The notes under the pieces were generated by a model. It did not search any database and was not told the origin of the DNA. It saw nothing but the letters and a program-made list of their open reading frames with translations. Made by a program: the position numbers and the translations under genes. Below are positions 36,367 through 45,234 of a stretch of 64,000 bases of DNA, piece after piece. Location: NCBI RefSeq assembly GCF_004341105.1, contig NZ_SLZK01000004.1, forward strand, positions 186,001-250,000. Direction: 5' to 3'. Position 1 is the first letter of the stretch. Every line of letters starts with the position of its first letter. This DNA comes from Rhizobium sp. BK418 (GTDB taxonomy: Bacteria > Pseudomonadota > Alphaproteobacteria > Rhizobiales > Rhizobiaceae).

Positions 36367-36419
36367 CTGCGCACCTCTCATTGCTTATCAAGCAGTGAGT
36401 AGGGAAAATTATTGCGCAC

Positions 36420-36455
36420 GAAAAGCATCAATTTGCGCCCATGCCGATGCCTTTT
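36420..36455. promoter_or_regulatory. LysR-type binding site, copy 2 (creatininase promoter)
   Basis: AAAAGCATC (36421-36429) and GATGCCTTTT (36446-36455) repeat copy 1 (34496-34532) with identical arm sequences and identical spacing. The flanking sequence ATTGCGCACGAAA also appears, inverted, inside copy 1. The site is 54 bp upstream of the creatininase start codon. Confidence 0.8.
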
Positions 36456-36701
36456 AGAGGCTGGAGAAGCCCTATCGCTTTCGGGAGCCTCTGCTATCAC
36501 GGACAGGTTTGAATTGAGGGCATGCCTTATGAAAATATGCGCCGATGCCGGACAGCGACGCACAGAAATCAATGACCCAAATCTAAGCAAAAGCACTCCG
36601 TCGCTCCCGCCTACCCATTCAGATCGCGCGGGTCCTGGCAATGAGACCCCGGAGAACGAGCTGCATCGCCTTTGACAGAAGTTTCTGCATCTCGTCTCCC
36701 T
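36456..36701. other. gap between the creatininase promoter and the end of the guanidine operon
   Basis: Together with the LysR site this gap is about 335 bp. I see no gene, strong hairpin or repeat in it. It marks the boundary between the LysR regulon and the 3' end of the riboswitch-controlled operon. Confidence 0.5.
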
Positions 36702-38513
36702 TCAGGCCGACGGACTGGTTGCCCTGATATAGTTGCGCCAGCCGCCGAACTCGGTGATCTCCCGTCCGCCGGTCGCGGCATGGCCCTCGCAGAGAAATCC
36801 CGTAAGGCAAGTTCCGTCGTTCAGGGTGATCTTGCCCACGCCAAGTGGAGCCGGAATATTCTGCACGAAGCGGGCGAATGCCGCCGGTGGCAGGGCCCAG
36901 ACTTCAACTTCGACGCCTTCGCCCCTGAAGTCCGGATCTCGCACCAGCCCCGGCTTGGGAGGGATCGTGCCATTGAGGGCAAAGAGCCGGTAGCTGCCAT
37001 CCGTCCGGCCTGCTTTCACCCTGTATCCGCCCGGTCGCGTCAGCTCATGGTTCAGCGGCATATCCGTCAGATGCGCCCCGACAACCACGATCGGGACGAA
37101 GCCATCGGCGGGCGGCATCACGCGGCTTGCCTCCGGTAACGCGACGCTGCGGTCCTTCCCCATGCCGGTTTCCGCTGCCCGGTGCATGGCGTCGGCGAAG
37201 GGCGCGATCGCATCGTCGGTGAAGGCAGGTCCGACCAGCGTCACGCCTGAAGGCAGATGGCCGCTCGCGTCAAAGCCGGCGGGAATGGCGATCGCCGCGC
37301 AGTCGAGCAGGTTTGCAAAGTTGGTATAGCGGCCGAAATGGCTGTTCTTGACGATCGGGTCGGCCTGCATCTCCTCGACGGTATAGGTTGTGGGGGACGT
37401 CGGCAGCATCAGCAGATCCACCTTCTCCCATTCGACCCTTGTTTTCTGCCGCAAGGCTTCCAGCTTGTACCGGCCTTCAAAGGCCGCGACGGCATCATAA
37501 GCTCCAGCCTCCTCGATGATGGCCCGCACTGTGGGATCAAAGTCGTCGCTGTTTGTCGCCAGGAACTCCTTGACCGCCGCCAGCCGTTCGGCAACCCAGG
37601 GACCGTTGTAGAGCAGTTCGGCGGCCTGCCGGAACGGCGCGTAATCGAAGGGAACGATGGTGGCGCCGAGCGCGCGCGCTCTTTCGATTGCGGCGTCGTA
37701 GAGAGTTTCGACCTGCCGGTTGCCGAAGAATTCCCGCTCGGCGCCGTCTAACACACCGATTCGCAAACCCGAGGCGGGCAGGGTGGATGGAGCCGCCTTG
37801 CGCGAAAACGGATCGGCGGCATCGTAGCCCTCCATCACCTGGCGGATCGCGACGCCGTCGCCGACCGTTGGGGCAAAGACGGTGACGACATCGACGCTGC
37901 GGCAGGCCGGCACGACCCCGACATTCGGCACCAGTCCCGGTGTCGGCTTGATGCCGACGAGATTGTTGAAAGCCGCCGGCACGCGACCGGAGCCGGCTGT
38001 ATCCGTGCCGAGCGAAAAGCTTGCCAAGCCCGAGGCGACGGCGACCGCCGAGCCGGAGCTCGAACCGCCCGACACATAGTTCCTGTCGAAGACCGAGCGC
38101 GGCGCACCGTAAGGCGAGCGTGTACCATTGAGGCCCGTTGCAAACTGGTCGAGGTTGGTCTTGCCGACGACGATCGCGCCTGCTGCCCGCAGCCTTGCGA
38201 CGACGGTGGCATCCTTCTCGGGAAGGTAGGCGAAAGCCGGGCAGGCCGCCGTGGTCGGCAATCCCGACACGTCGATATTGTCCTTGACGGCAAAGGGAAT
38301 GCCCCAGAGCGGCAGGCTGTTCGGCTGCGGCGCACGCTCCATCAGCGCCCGGGCTTCGGCCCGCATTGCTTCATCCGGTGTCGGCGTGATGAAGATTGCC
38401 GGATCCTCCGAGGCTGCACGTCGGGCAATGACGGTCTCGACGACCTCCAGCGGTGTTGTACCTGCCTCATAGGCTGCGCGAAGGCTCGTCAGATCAAGAA
38501 TGGTCGGCAGCAT
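36702..38513 (-). CDS. atzF: allophanate hydrolase (AtzF/DUR1-type)
   Basis: Hydrolyses allophanate to CO2 and ammonia. The 603-residue protein has an N-terminal amidase-signature domain with the Ser-cisSer-Lys triad: K77 (GIPFAVKDNID), S152 region (VSGGSSSGSAVAVA) and S175 (GTDTAGSGR). A C-terminal domain typical of AtzF starts near residue 470 (VVVGAHLTDMPLNHELTRPG, then LFALNGTIPPKPGLVRDP), which releases the second nitrogen. It lies 3 bp after the carboxylase stop and is the last gene of the guanidine operon. It is the only allophanate hydrolase in the window, so the BiuH pathway probably depends on it too. Confidence 0.94.
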   Translation of the reverse strand: MLPTILDLTSLRAAYEAGTTPLEVVETVIARRAASEDPAIFITPTPDEAMRAEARALMERAPQPNSLPLWGIPFAVKDNIDVSGLPTTAACPAFAYLPEKDATVVARLRAAGAIVVGKTNLDQFATGLNGTRSPYGAPRSVFDRNYVSGGSSSGSAVAVASGLASFSLGTDTAGSGRVPAAFNNLVGIKPTPGLVPNVGVVPACRSVDVVTVFAPTVGDGVAIRQVMEGYDAADPFSRKAAPSTLPASGLRIGVLDGAEREFFGNRQVETLYDAAIERARALGATIVPFDYAPFRQAAELLYNGPWVAERLAAVKEFLATNSDDFDPTVRAIIEEAGAYDAVAAFEGRYKLEALRQKTRVEWEKVDLLMLPTSPTTYTVEEMQADPIVKNSHFGRYTNFANLLDCAAIAIPAGFDASGHLPSGVTLVGPAFTDDAIAPFADAMHRAAETGMGKDRSVALPEASRVMPPADGFVPIVVVGAHLTDMPLNHELTRPGGYRVKAGRTDGSYRLFALNGTIPPKPGLVRDPDFRGEGVEVEVWALPPAAFARFVQNIPAPLGVGKITLNDGTCLTGFLCEGHAATGGREITEFGGWRNYIRATSPSA

Positions 38514-38516
38514 TGG

Positions 38517-41500
38517 TCAGCACTCCTCTAGAACGACGATGATATCGCCCGCTTTGACGTTTCGTCCGGGGCCGGCGCGCAGGTCGCGGACACGGCCCGG
38601 CGCATGTGCGGTGACGTTGATTTCCATTTTCATGGATTCGATGATGGCAAGCGTGTCTCCGGCAGCAACCGGTGCGCCCGGCTCGACCAGCAATTTCCAG
38701 ATATTGCCGGGCACGGCGCTGGCAACCCCGAAGCATCCATCGGGAATGTCCCCATCTGGGCTTTCGCCGGTGCCCTCGTCGGCCACGAAGCTGTCGAGGC
38801 CTGCCTCCTTCCAGCGCTGGCGCTCGGCATCGAAAGCCGCCTGCTGGGTTGCCTTGAAGGTTCCGATCGAAGCCGCGTTCGCCAGCAATTCCTTGTCATA
38901 AGCCGCGTAGGAAAATTCCCTCTCCTCGATTCGGACGGGATAGCCGCCATGCGGGAAGGCGCTACGGGCGTCCGCCAGTTCCCGGTGGTCGACCGGGAAG
39001 AAACGGATCTGATCGAAGAAATCGAGCAGCCATGGCTTGCCTTTGGCAAAGACCGGCGTCTGCCGCCAGGTGTTCCATACCTGAATGGTGCGGCCGAAGA
39101 GTTGGTAGCCGCCGGGGCCTTCCATGCCATAGATGCACATATAGGCCCCGCCGATGCCGACGGCATTTTCCGGCGTCCAGGTGCGGGCCGGATTGTACTT
39201 CGTCGTGACCAGCCTGTGGCGCGGATCGACCGGGGTCGCGACCGGTGCGCCGAGATAGACGTCCCCGAGGCCGAGCACGAGGTAATTGGCGCTAAAAACG
39301 ATATCACGCACAGCCTGTTCGTCCGCAAGCCCATTGATGCGGCGGATGAACTCGATATTGGACGGGCACCAGGGCGCGTTCGGGCGCACGAGTTCCTGAT
39401 ATTTGCGCATGGCGAGTTCCGCATCCGGATCGTTCCAGGAAAGCGGCAGATGCACGATGCGGCTCGGCACTTTGACGTCCTGGGCTGCGGGAAGGCTCGC
39501 TTCGATCTCGGCCAGCAGGCCAAGCAGGCGTTTGCGGGTGAGTGCCGTCCCATCATAATGGATCTGCAGCGAGCGGATACCGGGTGTGAGATCGATGATT
39601 CCGGGCAGGCGCGCCTGCGAGACGGCCTGCATCAAAAGATGCACCCTGAGCCGCAAGGCGATATCAAGCGTCATCGGTCCGTATTCGACCAGCAGATTGT
39701 CATCGCCCTGACGACGATAGACGACGGAGACCGGTCCATCCTCGCGTTTGCCGATAACAGGCGAGCCGACCTCCTCCTTTACCCGATGCACCACCGGACC
39801 GGCGATGGGATCTTCGGGCCGCGCGACGGGGTGGAAGCGGATGCGGTCACCCGGCTTGAACTGGCCCATCTTCCATTGTTCATCACGGGCAATCACTGCC
39901 GGGCAGACGAAGCCGCCGAGGCTCGGCCCGTCCGGCCCGAGGATGATCGGCATGTCGCCGGTGAAGTCGATTGCACCGATCGCATAGGCATTGTCATGCA
40001 GGTTGGAGGGATGGAGGCCAGCCTCGCCGCCGTCGCTGCGCGCCCATTTCGGCGCGGGACCGATCAGCCGCACGCCGGTGCGGTCGCTGTTGAAGTGCAC
40101 CTCGTAGCTTGTCGAAAACAGCGTCTCGATATCGCCTTCCTGAAAGAAATCGGGCGCGCCATGCGGGCCATAGACGACGCCGACCTCCCATTCGCGCGTC
40201 AGCTGCGCCGGCTCGTTCGCCGGCTTCGGCGCCTCGGCCGCGGCTTGGCGGGCAAGATGCAGCACATGGCCTGTTTTCAGCGTGCCGGTGGCATTGCCTC
40301 CGAACTGACCGAGGCCGAAGGTGGCGCGCGAACCGAGCACGACGGGAGCGGCAAAGCCGCCTGCCACGGCAAGGTAGGCACGCTGTCCTGGCCCGTCGAT
40401 GCTGCCGATCGCGATAATCTGGCCGGCATGAATGGTGACGGCCTCGTCATGCGGCAATTTCCTGCCGTCGACGTGCATCGCCATCCTGGCGCCGGCAAGG
40501 GCAACCACCGTATCGGTATGGAATTTCAACACTGGCCCGGACACCGTCAGCTCCAGCGCCGCGACCATATCGCCATTGCCGACGAGGCGGTTGGCGTGGC
40601 GGAAGGAACGTTCGTCCATCGGGCCGCTCGGCGGCACGCCGACATGCCAGAGGCCAAGCCGGCCCGGCAGCTCCTGGATGCTTGATTGCGCGCCGGGTGC
40701 AATCACCTCGACGACATCGGGCACGAAGGAGAAATCACGCAGTGCCGTCGTTGCAACCTTGCCGCCGGCAAGCAGTTCGGAGCCGGCGATGGTTCTGAGG
40801 TAGTCGAGATTGGTTTCGATGCCGGAGATCAATGTGCCGGCAAGGGCGGTCTTCAGCTTCTCGATCGCCGCCGGACGGTCGTCGGCTGAGACGATCACCT
40901 TGGCGAGCATCGGATCATAGAAGGGCGTCACGTCCGTGCCGGTCTCGATCCAGCCGTCGACACGTGCATCCTCAGGGAAGGATACCTCCGTCAGCAGGCC
41001 GGCACTCGGGCGGAAATCGGCATGCGGCATCTCGGCATAGACGCGTACCTCGATCGCGGCCCCTTTCGGCTGCAAGGTCTCCGCGCCAGAAAGAACATCC
41101 TCGCCCGCAGCCTGGCGGATCATCCATTCGACGAGGTCGATGCCGAACACGGCTTCGGTGACCGGATGCTCGACCTGCAGGCGGGTGTTGACCTCAAGGA
41201 AATAGAACTCCTCGCGCTGGGGATCGTAGATGAATTCGACGGTGCCGGCAGACTCGTAGGAAACGGCCGAACCGAGACCGACGGCCGCCTTGTGCAGGCG
41301 GGCGCGGGTCGCTGCCGAAAGACCGGGGGCAGGGGTCTCCTCGACCACCTTCTGGTTGCGCCGCTGCAGCGAGCAGTCGCGTTCGCCAAGCGCGATAACC
41401 TTGCCTTTGCCATCACCGAAGATCTGCACTTCGACATGGCGGGCCTCGGCAACGAAACGCTCGATATAGACGCGCGCGTCGCCGAAGCTTGCCCGCGCGG

Positions 41501-42056
41501 TGCGCTGCACGCTTTCGAAGGAAGCCCTCAGGCTTTCCGGATCGGCGCAGAGCTGCATGCCGATGCCGCCGCCGCCGGCCGTGCTTTTCAGCATGACGGG
41601 ATAGCCGATCGTCTCGGCGGCCGAAAGCGCTTCATCGGCGCTTGAAAGCAGACCCGTGCCGGGCAAAAGCGGCACGCCGCTCACCTTGGCAAGTTCACGG
41701 GCCGTATGCTTGAGGCCGAAGGCCGAAAGATGTTCGGGTCGGGGACCGATAAAGGTGATGCCTTCGGCGGCAAGGCGCTCGGCAAAGCTGATATTTTCCG
41801 AAAGGAAGCCGTATCCGGGATGTACCCCTTGCGCGCCCGTCGCCCTGCAGGCGGCGATGACGGCATCGACATTGAGATAGCTTTCGCTGGCCGGCGCCGG
41901 CCCAAGGCGGACCGCTTCATCGGCGATTAAAGCGGGTTTTGTGAAGCGGTCGGCATCGGAATAGACGGCGACGGAGGCGATGCCCATCCGTCTCAGGCTC
42001 TTGATAACCCGAATGGCGATTTCGCCCCGGTTGGCGATCAGGACTTTCTTGAACAT
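38517..42056 (-). CDS. biotin-dependent guanidine/urea carboxylase
   Basis: An 1179-residue multidomain carboxylase. In order: biotin carboxylase domain (residues 1 to ~450; MFKKVLIANRGEIAIRVIKS, ATP-grasp loop STAGGGGIGMQ), carboxyltransferase halves similar to the KipA/KipI proteins (APGAQSSIQELPGRLGLWHV near 485; VVYRRQGDDNLLVEYGPMTL near 780; AVGIGGAYMCIYGMEGPGGY near 970), and a C-terminal biotin carrier domain with ESMKMEIN, biotin-Lys ~1143. ATG 42056 directly precedes the first domain. Urea carboxylases and guanidine carboxylases share this layout. The guanidine-I riboswitch and the DUF1989 pair in the same operon favour guanidine as substrate (product carboxyguanidine). The active-site residue separating the two types was not resolved by eye. 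Confidence 0.94.
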   Translation of the reverse strand: MFKKVLIANRGEIAIRVIKSLRRMGIASVAVYSDADRFTKPALIADEAVRLGPAPASESYLNVDAVIAACRATGAQGVHPGYGFLSENISFAERLAAEGITFIGPRPEHLSAFGLKHTARELAKVSGVPLLPGTGLLSSADEALSAAETIGYPVMLKSTAGGGGIGMQLCADPESLRASFESVQRTARASFGDARVYIERFVAEARHVEVQIFGDGKGKVIALGERDCSLQRRNQKVVEETPAPGLSAATRARLHKAAVGLGSAVSYESAGTVEFIYDPQREEFYFLEVNTRLQVEHPVTEAVFGIDLVEWMIRQAAGEDVLSGAETLQPKGAAIEVRVYAEMPHADFRPSAGLLTEVSFPEDARVDGWIETGTDVTPFYDPMLAKVIVSADDRPAAIEKLKTALAGTLISGIETNLDYLRTIAGSELLAGGKVATTALRDFSFVPDVVEVIAPGAQSSIQELPGRLGLWHVGVPPSGPMDERSFRHANRLVGNGDMVAALELTVSGPVLKFHTDTVVALAGARMAMHVDGRKLPHDEAVTIHAGQIIAIGSIDGPGQRAYLAVAGGFAAPVVLGSRATFGLGQFGGNATGTLKTGHVLHLARQAAAEAPKPANEPAQLTREWEVGVVYGPHGAPDFFQEGDIETLFSTSYEVHFNSDRTGVRLIGPAPKWARSDGGEAGLHPSNLHDNAYAIGAIDFTGDMPIILGPDGPSLGGFVCPAVIARDEQWKMGQFKPGDRIRFHPVARPEDPIAGPVVHRVKEEVGSPVIGKREDGPVSVVYRRQGDDNLLVEYGPMTLDIALRLRVHLLMQAVSQARLPGIIDLTPGIRSLQIHYDGTALTRKRLLGLLAEIEASLPAAQDVKVPSRIVHLPLSWNDPDAELAMRKYQELVRPNAPWCPSNIEFIRRINGLADEQAVRDIVFSANYLVLGLGDVYLGAPVATPVDPRHRLVTTKYNPARTWTPENAVGIGGAYMCIYGMEGPGGYQLFGRTIQVWNTWRQTPVFAKGKPWLLDFFDQIRFFPVDHRELADARSAFPHGGYPVRIEEREFSYAAYDKELLANAASIGTFKATQQAAFDAERQRWKEAGLDSFVADEGTGESPDGDIPDGCFGVASAVPGNIWKLLVEPGAPVAAGDTLAIIESMKMEINVTAHAPGRVRDLRAGPGRNVKAGDIIVVLEEC

Positions 42057-42058
42057 GC

Positions 42059-42709
42059 TCAGTCCTCGCCGTCCCAGATCAGCACCCGGATCGGCGTCGG
42101 GTCGAAGCCGTTGCAGGGATTGTTGATCTGCGGGCAATTGGAGATGACGCAGAGCACATCCATCTCGGCGACGAGCTCGACATAGTCGCCGGGCGCGGAG
42201 ATGCCATCGACGATCGTCATCTCGCCATTCGGCTTGATCGGCACGTTCATGAAGAAATTGATGTTCGGCACGATGTCGCGCTTACTCATGCCATGTTTGC
42301 TGACCTCGAGGAGGAAGTTGTCGCGGCACGCATGCAGATATTTCGTGCCGTGGCCGAAGCGCACCGTATTGCTCTCGCAGGAGCAGGCGCCGGCCGACGT
42401 GTCATGACGGCCGCAGCTGTCGGCCGTCATGGTCAGCATGACGTTTCCTTCGTTCGACATGATCTTCGTGCCGATGCCGATATAGGCGGCGCCCTGCGTG
42501 CGCATCGTGTCCTGATTGGAATAGCGCTCGGAGAAATCATCGGCCCGGTAGAAGAGCGTGTCGATCGCCTGCTGGCCGAAACTGTCCTCTATGCGGATCG
42601 TCTGACCCTTGCGCACGATGCCGGACCACGGGGCTTCGGCCGCTATGAAATGATCCTGAGCGGCGTTTTGCGGGCTGCGGGCAGGGGAGGTCTGGATGAA
42701 ATCGGACAT
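42059..42709 (-). CDS. DUF1989 protein, carboxyguanidine deiminase subunit (urea carboxylase-associated)
   Basis: A 216-residue DUF1989 protein, long annotated as urea carboxylase-associated. It retains TADSCGRHDTSAGACSCESN, with Cys and His residues placed like metal ligands, and RDNFLLEVSKHGMSKRDIVPN and VELVAEMDVLCVISNCPQIN, all typical of the family. With its partner (42720-43541) it should form the CgdAB-type heteromer that deiminates carboxyguanidine to allophanate and ammonia. The stop lies 2 bp before the carboxylase start. Which of the two is CgdA or CgdB was not assigned. Confidence 0.88.
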   Translation of the reverse strand: MSDFIQTSPARSPQNAAQDHFIAAEAPWSGIVRKGQTIRIEDSFGQQAIDTLFYRADDFSERYSNQDTMRTQGAAYIGIGTKIMSNEGNVMLTMTADSCGRHDTSAGACSCESNTVRFGHGTKYLHACRDNFLLEVSKHGMSKRDIVPNINFFMNVPIKPNGEMTIVDGISAPGDYVELVAEMDVLCVISNCPQINNPCNGFDPTPIRVLIWDGED

Positions 42710-42719
42710 GATCGTTTCC

Positions 42720-43541
42720 TCAGGCCAGCATCAGGGCATTGTTTTCGAAGCCGCGCACGGCTTCGGCCGTTGCCGTGCGGCAAAGATCATCCGCAGCCGG
42801 CACGGCCGCCCTGTAGCGGGTGATGACGACAGGCTTCGGCTGATAGGCGGGATCCGGATCGAGCGGATGCGGGCAATTGGAAAAGCCGACCAGCATGTCC
42901 ATCTCGGCGCGCAGCTCGACGTAATCGCCGCTATTGGAACGCTTGCCCTGCCAGCTGAAGCCGCCGGCCTCGGCGAGGCGGACAGGGGCAAAAAGATTGA
43001 GCATACCGGGGATGTCGCGGCGATCGAGACCGAGCTTGCCGGCCACGAGGACCAGGTTGTCGCGGGTGTTGCGGGTCTTCTCGCCGGGATATTTGGCGGC
43101 GTTCGAGGCAGCCGTCGAGCCGCCCATCAGGCAGTCATGGGCGCCGGAACTATCCTCCGTCATCGAGAACATGACGCGGCCCATGTCGGAAAAGATCACG
43201 CGCCCCTTGCCGAGCGCCGTCGTCCATTGGACCTTTGCCGTATCGACAAGATTGATCCGTTCGCTGGTATCGGCGGCGCTCCAGGCGACCAGGGCCACGG
43301 TGGAATTGCCCTCGGCCTGATCGACGCGGATCGCCTCGCCGCGTTGAAGTTTCGTCGACCAATACCAGCCGCCGGGGACGGTTTCCTGATGGATGATAGC
43401 CGCGGCGGCGATTACCGGAGCCGGCAAAGGGCTTGGGCTAGGCAGGGCCTTGGGGGCGAATTCCAGCCCCTTCTTCTGATGCTCCTCATAGCGCGCGCGA
43501 TTGGCGGCGATCTCTTCGGGGGAACGTCTCACATGCATCAT
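42720..43541 (-). CDS. DUF1989 protein, second carboxyguanidine deiminase subunit
   Basis: A 273-residue DUF1989 paralogue with an N-terminal extension (RRSPEEIAANRARYEEHQKK). The stretch matching the metal site of its partner reads MTEDSSGAHDCLMGGST, so one Cys pair of the partner is absent; division of labour between a catalytic and a structural subunit is likely. Family end motif VELRAEMDMLVGFSNCPHPL is intact. ATG 43541 (or 43538) overlaps the ATPase stop. Pathway role: carboxyguanidine to allophanate, between the carboxylase and AtzF. Confidence 0.87.
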   Translation of the reverse strand: MMHVRRSPEEIAANRARYEEHQKKGLEFAPKALPSPSPLPAPVIAAAAIIHQETVPGGWYWSTKLQRGEAIRVDQAEGNSTVALVAWSAADTSERINLVDTAKVQWTTALGKGRVIFSDMGRVMFSMTEDSSGAHDCLMGGSTAASNAAKYPGEKTRNTRDNLVLVAGKLGLDRRDIPGMLNLFAPVRLAEAGGFSWQGKRSNSGDYVELRAEMDMLVGFSNCPHPLDPDPAYQPKPVVITRYRAAVPAADDLCRTATAEAVRGFENNALMLA

Positions 43542-44362
43542 CGCATCTCTCCTGACGGTGCCAGGTCGTCCCGGCTGCGCCCCAGGGAAGCGACCGGGCC
43601 GTCCCGGTCGGGGCTGAACATCGATGGTTCGCCGGCAAGGCGCGGCGGCCAGATGGAAATGTCCTTGGTGATAGTGGCGCCGTAGCGCTCTTTTTCTTCC
43701 GGTCGGTCGCGGCGCCGTTCGAAGGCGACGACGCGGCTTGCCAGCGTGAAGGCTTCGCGCATGTCGTGCGTGACCATGACGACTGTCATCTGCGTTTCGT
43801 GCCAGAGCCGCTTCATCAGCGTGTGGATTTCGGCGCGAATGCCGGGATCGAGCGCACCAAAGGGTTCGTCGAGAAGCAGCACCTTCGGCTTCATGATGAG
43901 CGCTTGGGCGAGCGCCAGGCGCTGCTGCATGCCGCCGGAGAGCTGAGCCGGATATTTGCTCTCCGAACCGGCGAGCCCGACCTCGGCGATCAGCTCTCGC
44001 GCTTCCGCAATGGCGTTGCGGCGCGCAGCGCCGAAGAGCCTGGCCTTGTAGCGCGCGGCGGATAGTTCCTTGCCGAGCAGCACATTGCCGAGCACCGTCA
44101 GATGCGGAAAGACGGAATAGCGTTGGAAGACGACGCCGCGATCCGCTCCCGGCTCAGGCGGCAGCGGCTCACCGTCGAGCAGGATCTTGCCCCTGGTCGG
44201 CCGCTCCTGGCCGAGCAGCATGCGCAGGAAGGTGCTTTTGCCGCAGCCCGACGGGCCGACAAGGGCGAGAAAGGCGCGCGAGGCGACGGTCAGCGACAGG
44301 TCCTCGAGCACGATCTGGTCGCCATATTCCTTCCAGACCCTTTCGATCTTCAGCTCGCTCAT
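43538..44362 (-). CDS. ABC transporter ATP-binding protein (guanidine importer)
   Basis: A 274-residue ATPase of the nitrate/sulfonate type. Walker [18 protein letters not shown]-loop FQRYSVFPHLTV, signature LSGGMQQRLALAQAL and Walker [16 protein letters not shown] are present. Beyond the usual domain it has a ~55-residue C-terminal tail (from about ERRRDRPEEKERYG) rich in charge and Pro, of unknown use. ATG 44362 overlaps the permease stop. Confidence 0.92.
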   Translation of the reverse strand: MSELKIERVWKEYGDQIVLEDLSLTVASRAFLALVGPSGCGKSTFLRMLLGQERPTRGKILLDGEPLPPEPGADRGVVFQRYSVFPHLTVLGNVLLGKELSAARYKARLFGAARRNAIAEARELIAEVGLAGSESKYPAQLSGGMQQRLALAQALIMKPKVLLLDEPFGALDPGIRAEIHTLMKRLWHETQMTVVMVTHDMREAFTLASRVVAFERRRDRPEEKERYGATITKDISIWPPRLAGEPSMFSPDRDGPVASLGRSRDDLAPSGEMR

Positions 44363-45177
44363 CCTTGCTTCTCCAGTTCCGACCACGGGAAGACGGCGAT
44401 GCGCAGGCGGTCGAGGAGGGCGTTCATGACGACGGCAAGCAGGGTGATCCAGACGACATAGGGAAAGATGATGTCCATCGAGAGATAGCGGCGGACGAGA
44501 AAGATGCGGTAGCCGAGGCCGGATTCCGAGGAGATCGCCTCGGCCGCAATCAGGAACAGCCATGCGGGGCCGAGCTGCAGTTTTAGGCAGGTGATCAGCC
44601 GCGGCAGGATCTGCGGCAGCACGACACGCAGGCCGATCTGCCAGGAGGAGCCGCCGAGCGTCTCGGCCTTGACGATCTGCTCGCGCGGCAATTCCAGAGC
44701 CTTCAGTGCGAGATCACGGATCATCGTCGGCGCGACACCAATGACGATGAGGGTGATTTTCGAGGTTTCGCCGAGCCCCATGATGATGAAGAGGATCGGC
44801 AAGAGCGCCAGCGGCGGCACCATGGAGATGACGGCAATGAAAGGGGCAAGAAGCGCCCTGAGATAGGGCAGCATGCCAATCAGCATGCCGATGACGAGTG
44901 CAATCATTGTCGAGATGCCGAGGCCGGAGAGCAGGCGGATCAGGCTTGCGCCCGTGTCCGACCAGAGCAGGAATTCGCCGGTGCGCGGATCGGCGACGAA
45001 GGCCAGACGATTGATCGCATCGGCAAAGCCGGCAAGGCTCGGCAGAAGCTTGTCATTGGCGTTCGCAGCCAGTCGTGTGGCCGAGCCGAAGGCATAGGCA
45101 AGGGCAAGCAGCACGAAGGGCAGCATCATCAAGGCTAACTGTGCCCCGCGGCTCGGCCTCGTGTTGATCCAACGCAT
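44359..45177 (-). CDS. ABC transporter permease (guanidine importer)
   Basis: A 272-residue SsuC-type permease with six predicted helices (LALMMLPFVLLALAYAFG first). The loop LALKALELPREQIVKAETLG is the ATPase contact region. ATG 45177 is preferred to 45222 because GGAG lies at good spacing and the longer N-terminus is poor. It lies 57 bp after the binding-protein gene under the same riboswitch. Confidence 0.91.
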   Translation of the reverse strand: MRWINTRPSRGAQLALMMLPFVLLALAYAFGSATRLAANANDKLLPSLAGFADAINRLAFVADPRTGEFLLWSDTGASLIRLLSGLGISTMIALVIGMLIGMLPYLRALLAPFIAVISMVPPLALLPILFIIMGLGETSKITLIVIGVAPTMIRDLALKALELPREQIVKAETLGGSSWQIGLRVVLPQILPRLITCLKLQLGPAWLFLIAAEAISSESGLGYRIFLVRRYLSMDIIFPYVVWITLLAVVMNALLDRLRIAVFPWSELEKQG

Positions 45178-45234
45178 GGGAAATGCTCCGCTGGTGAAGG
45201 AGGGGAGGCGGCGGTAAACCACGCCTCCCTGCGA

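Noticed and set aside
38604-40685. Long plus-strand open frame (693 codons) opposite the carboxylase
   Set aside because: Antisense shadow of a GC-rich gene; the composition is Arg/Gly/Asp-rich without domain motifs.
38517-42056. Naming the carboxylase strictly as urea carboxylase
   Set aside because: The riboswitch and DUF1989 pair fit guanidine better, but the distinguishing active-site residue could not be placed with certainty, so both names are kept.
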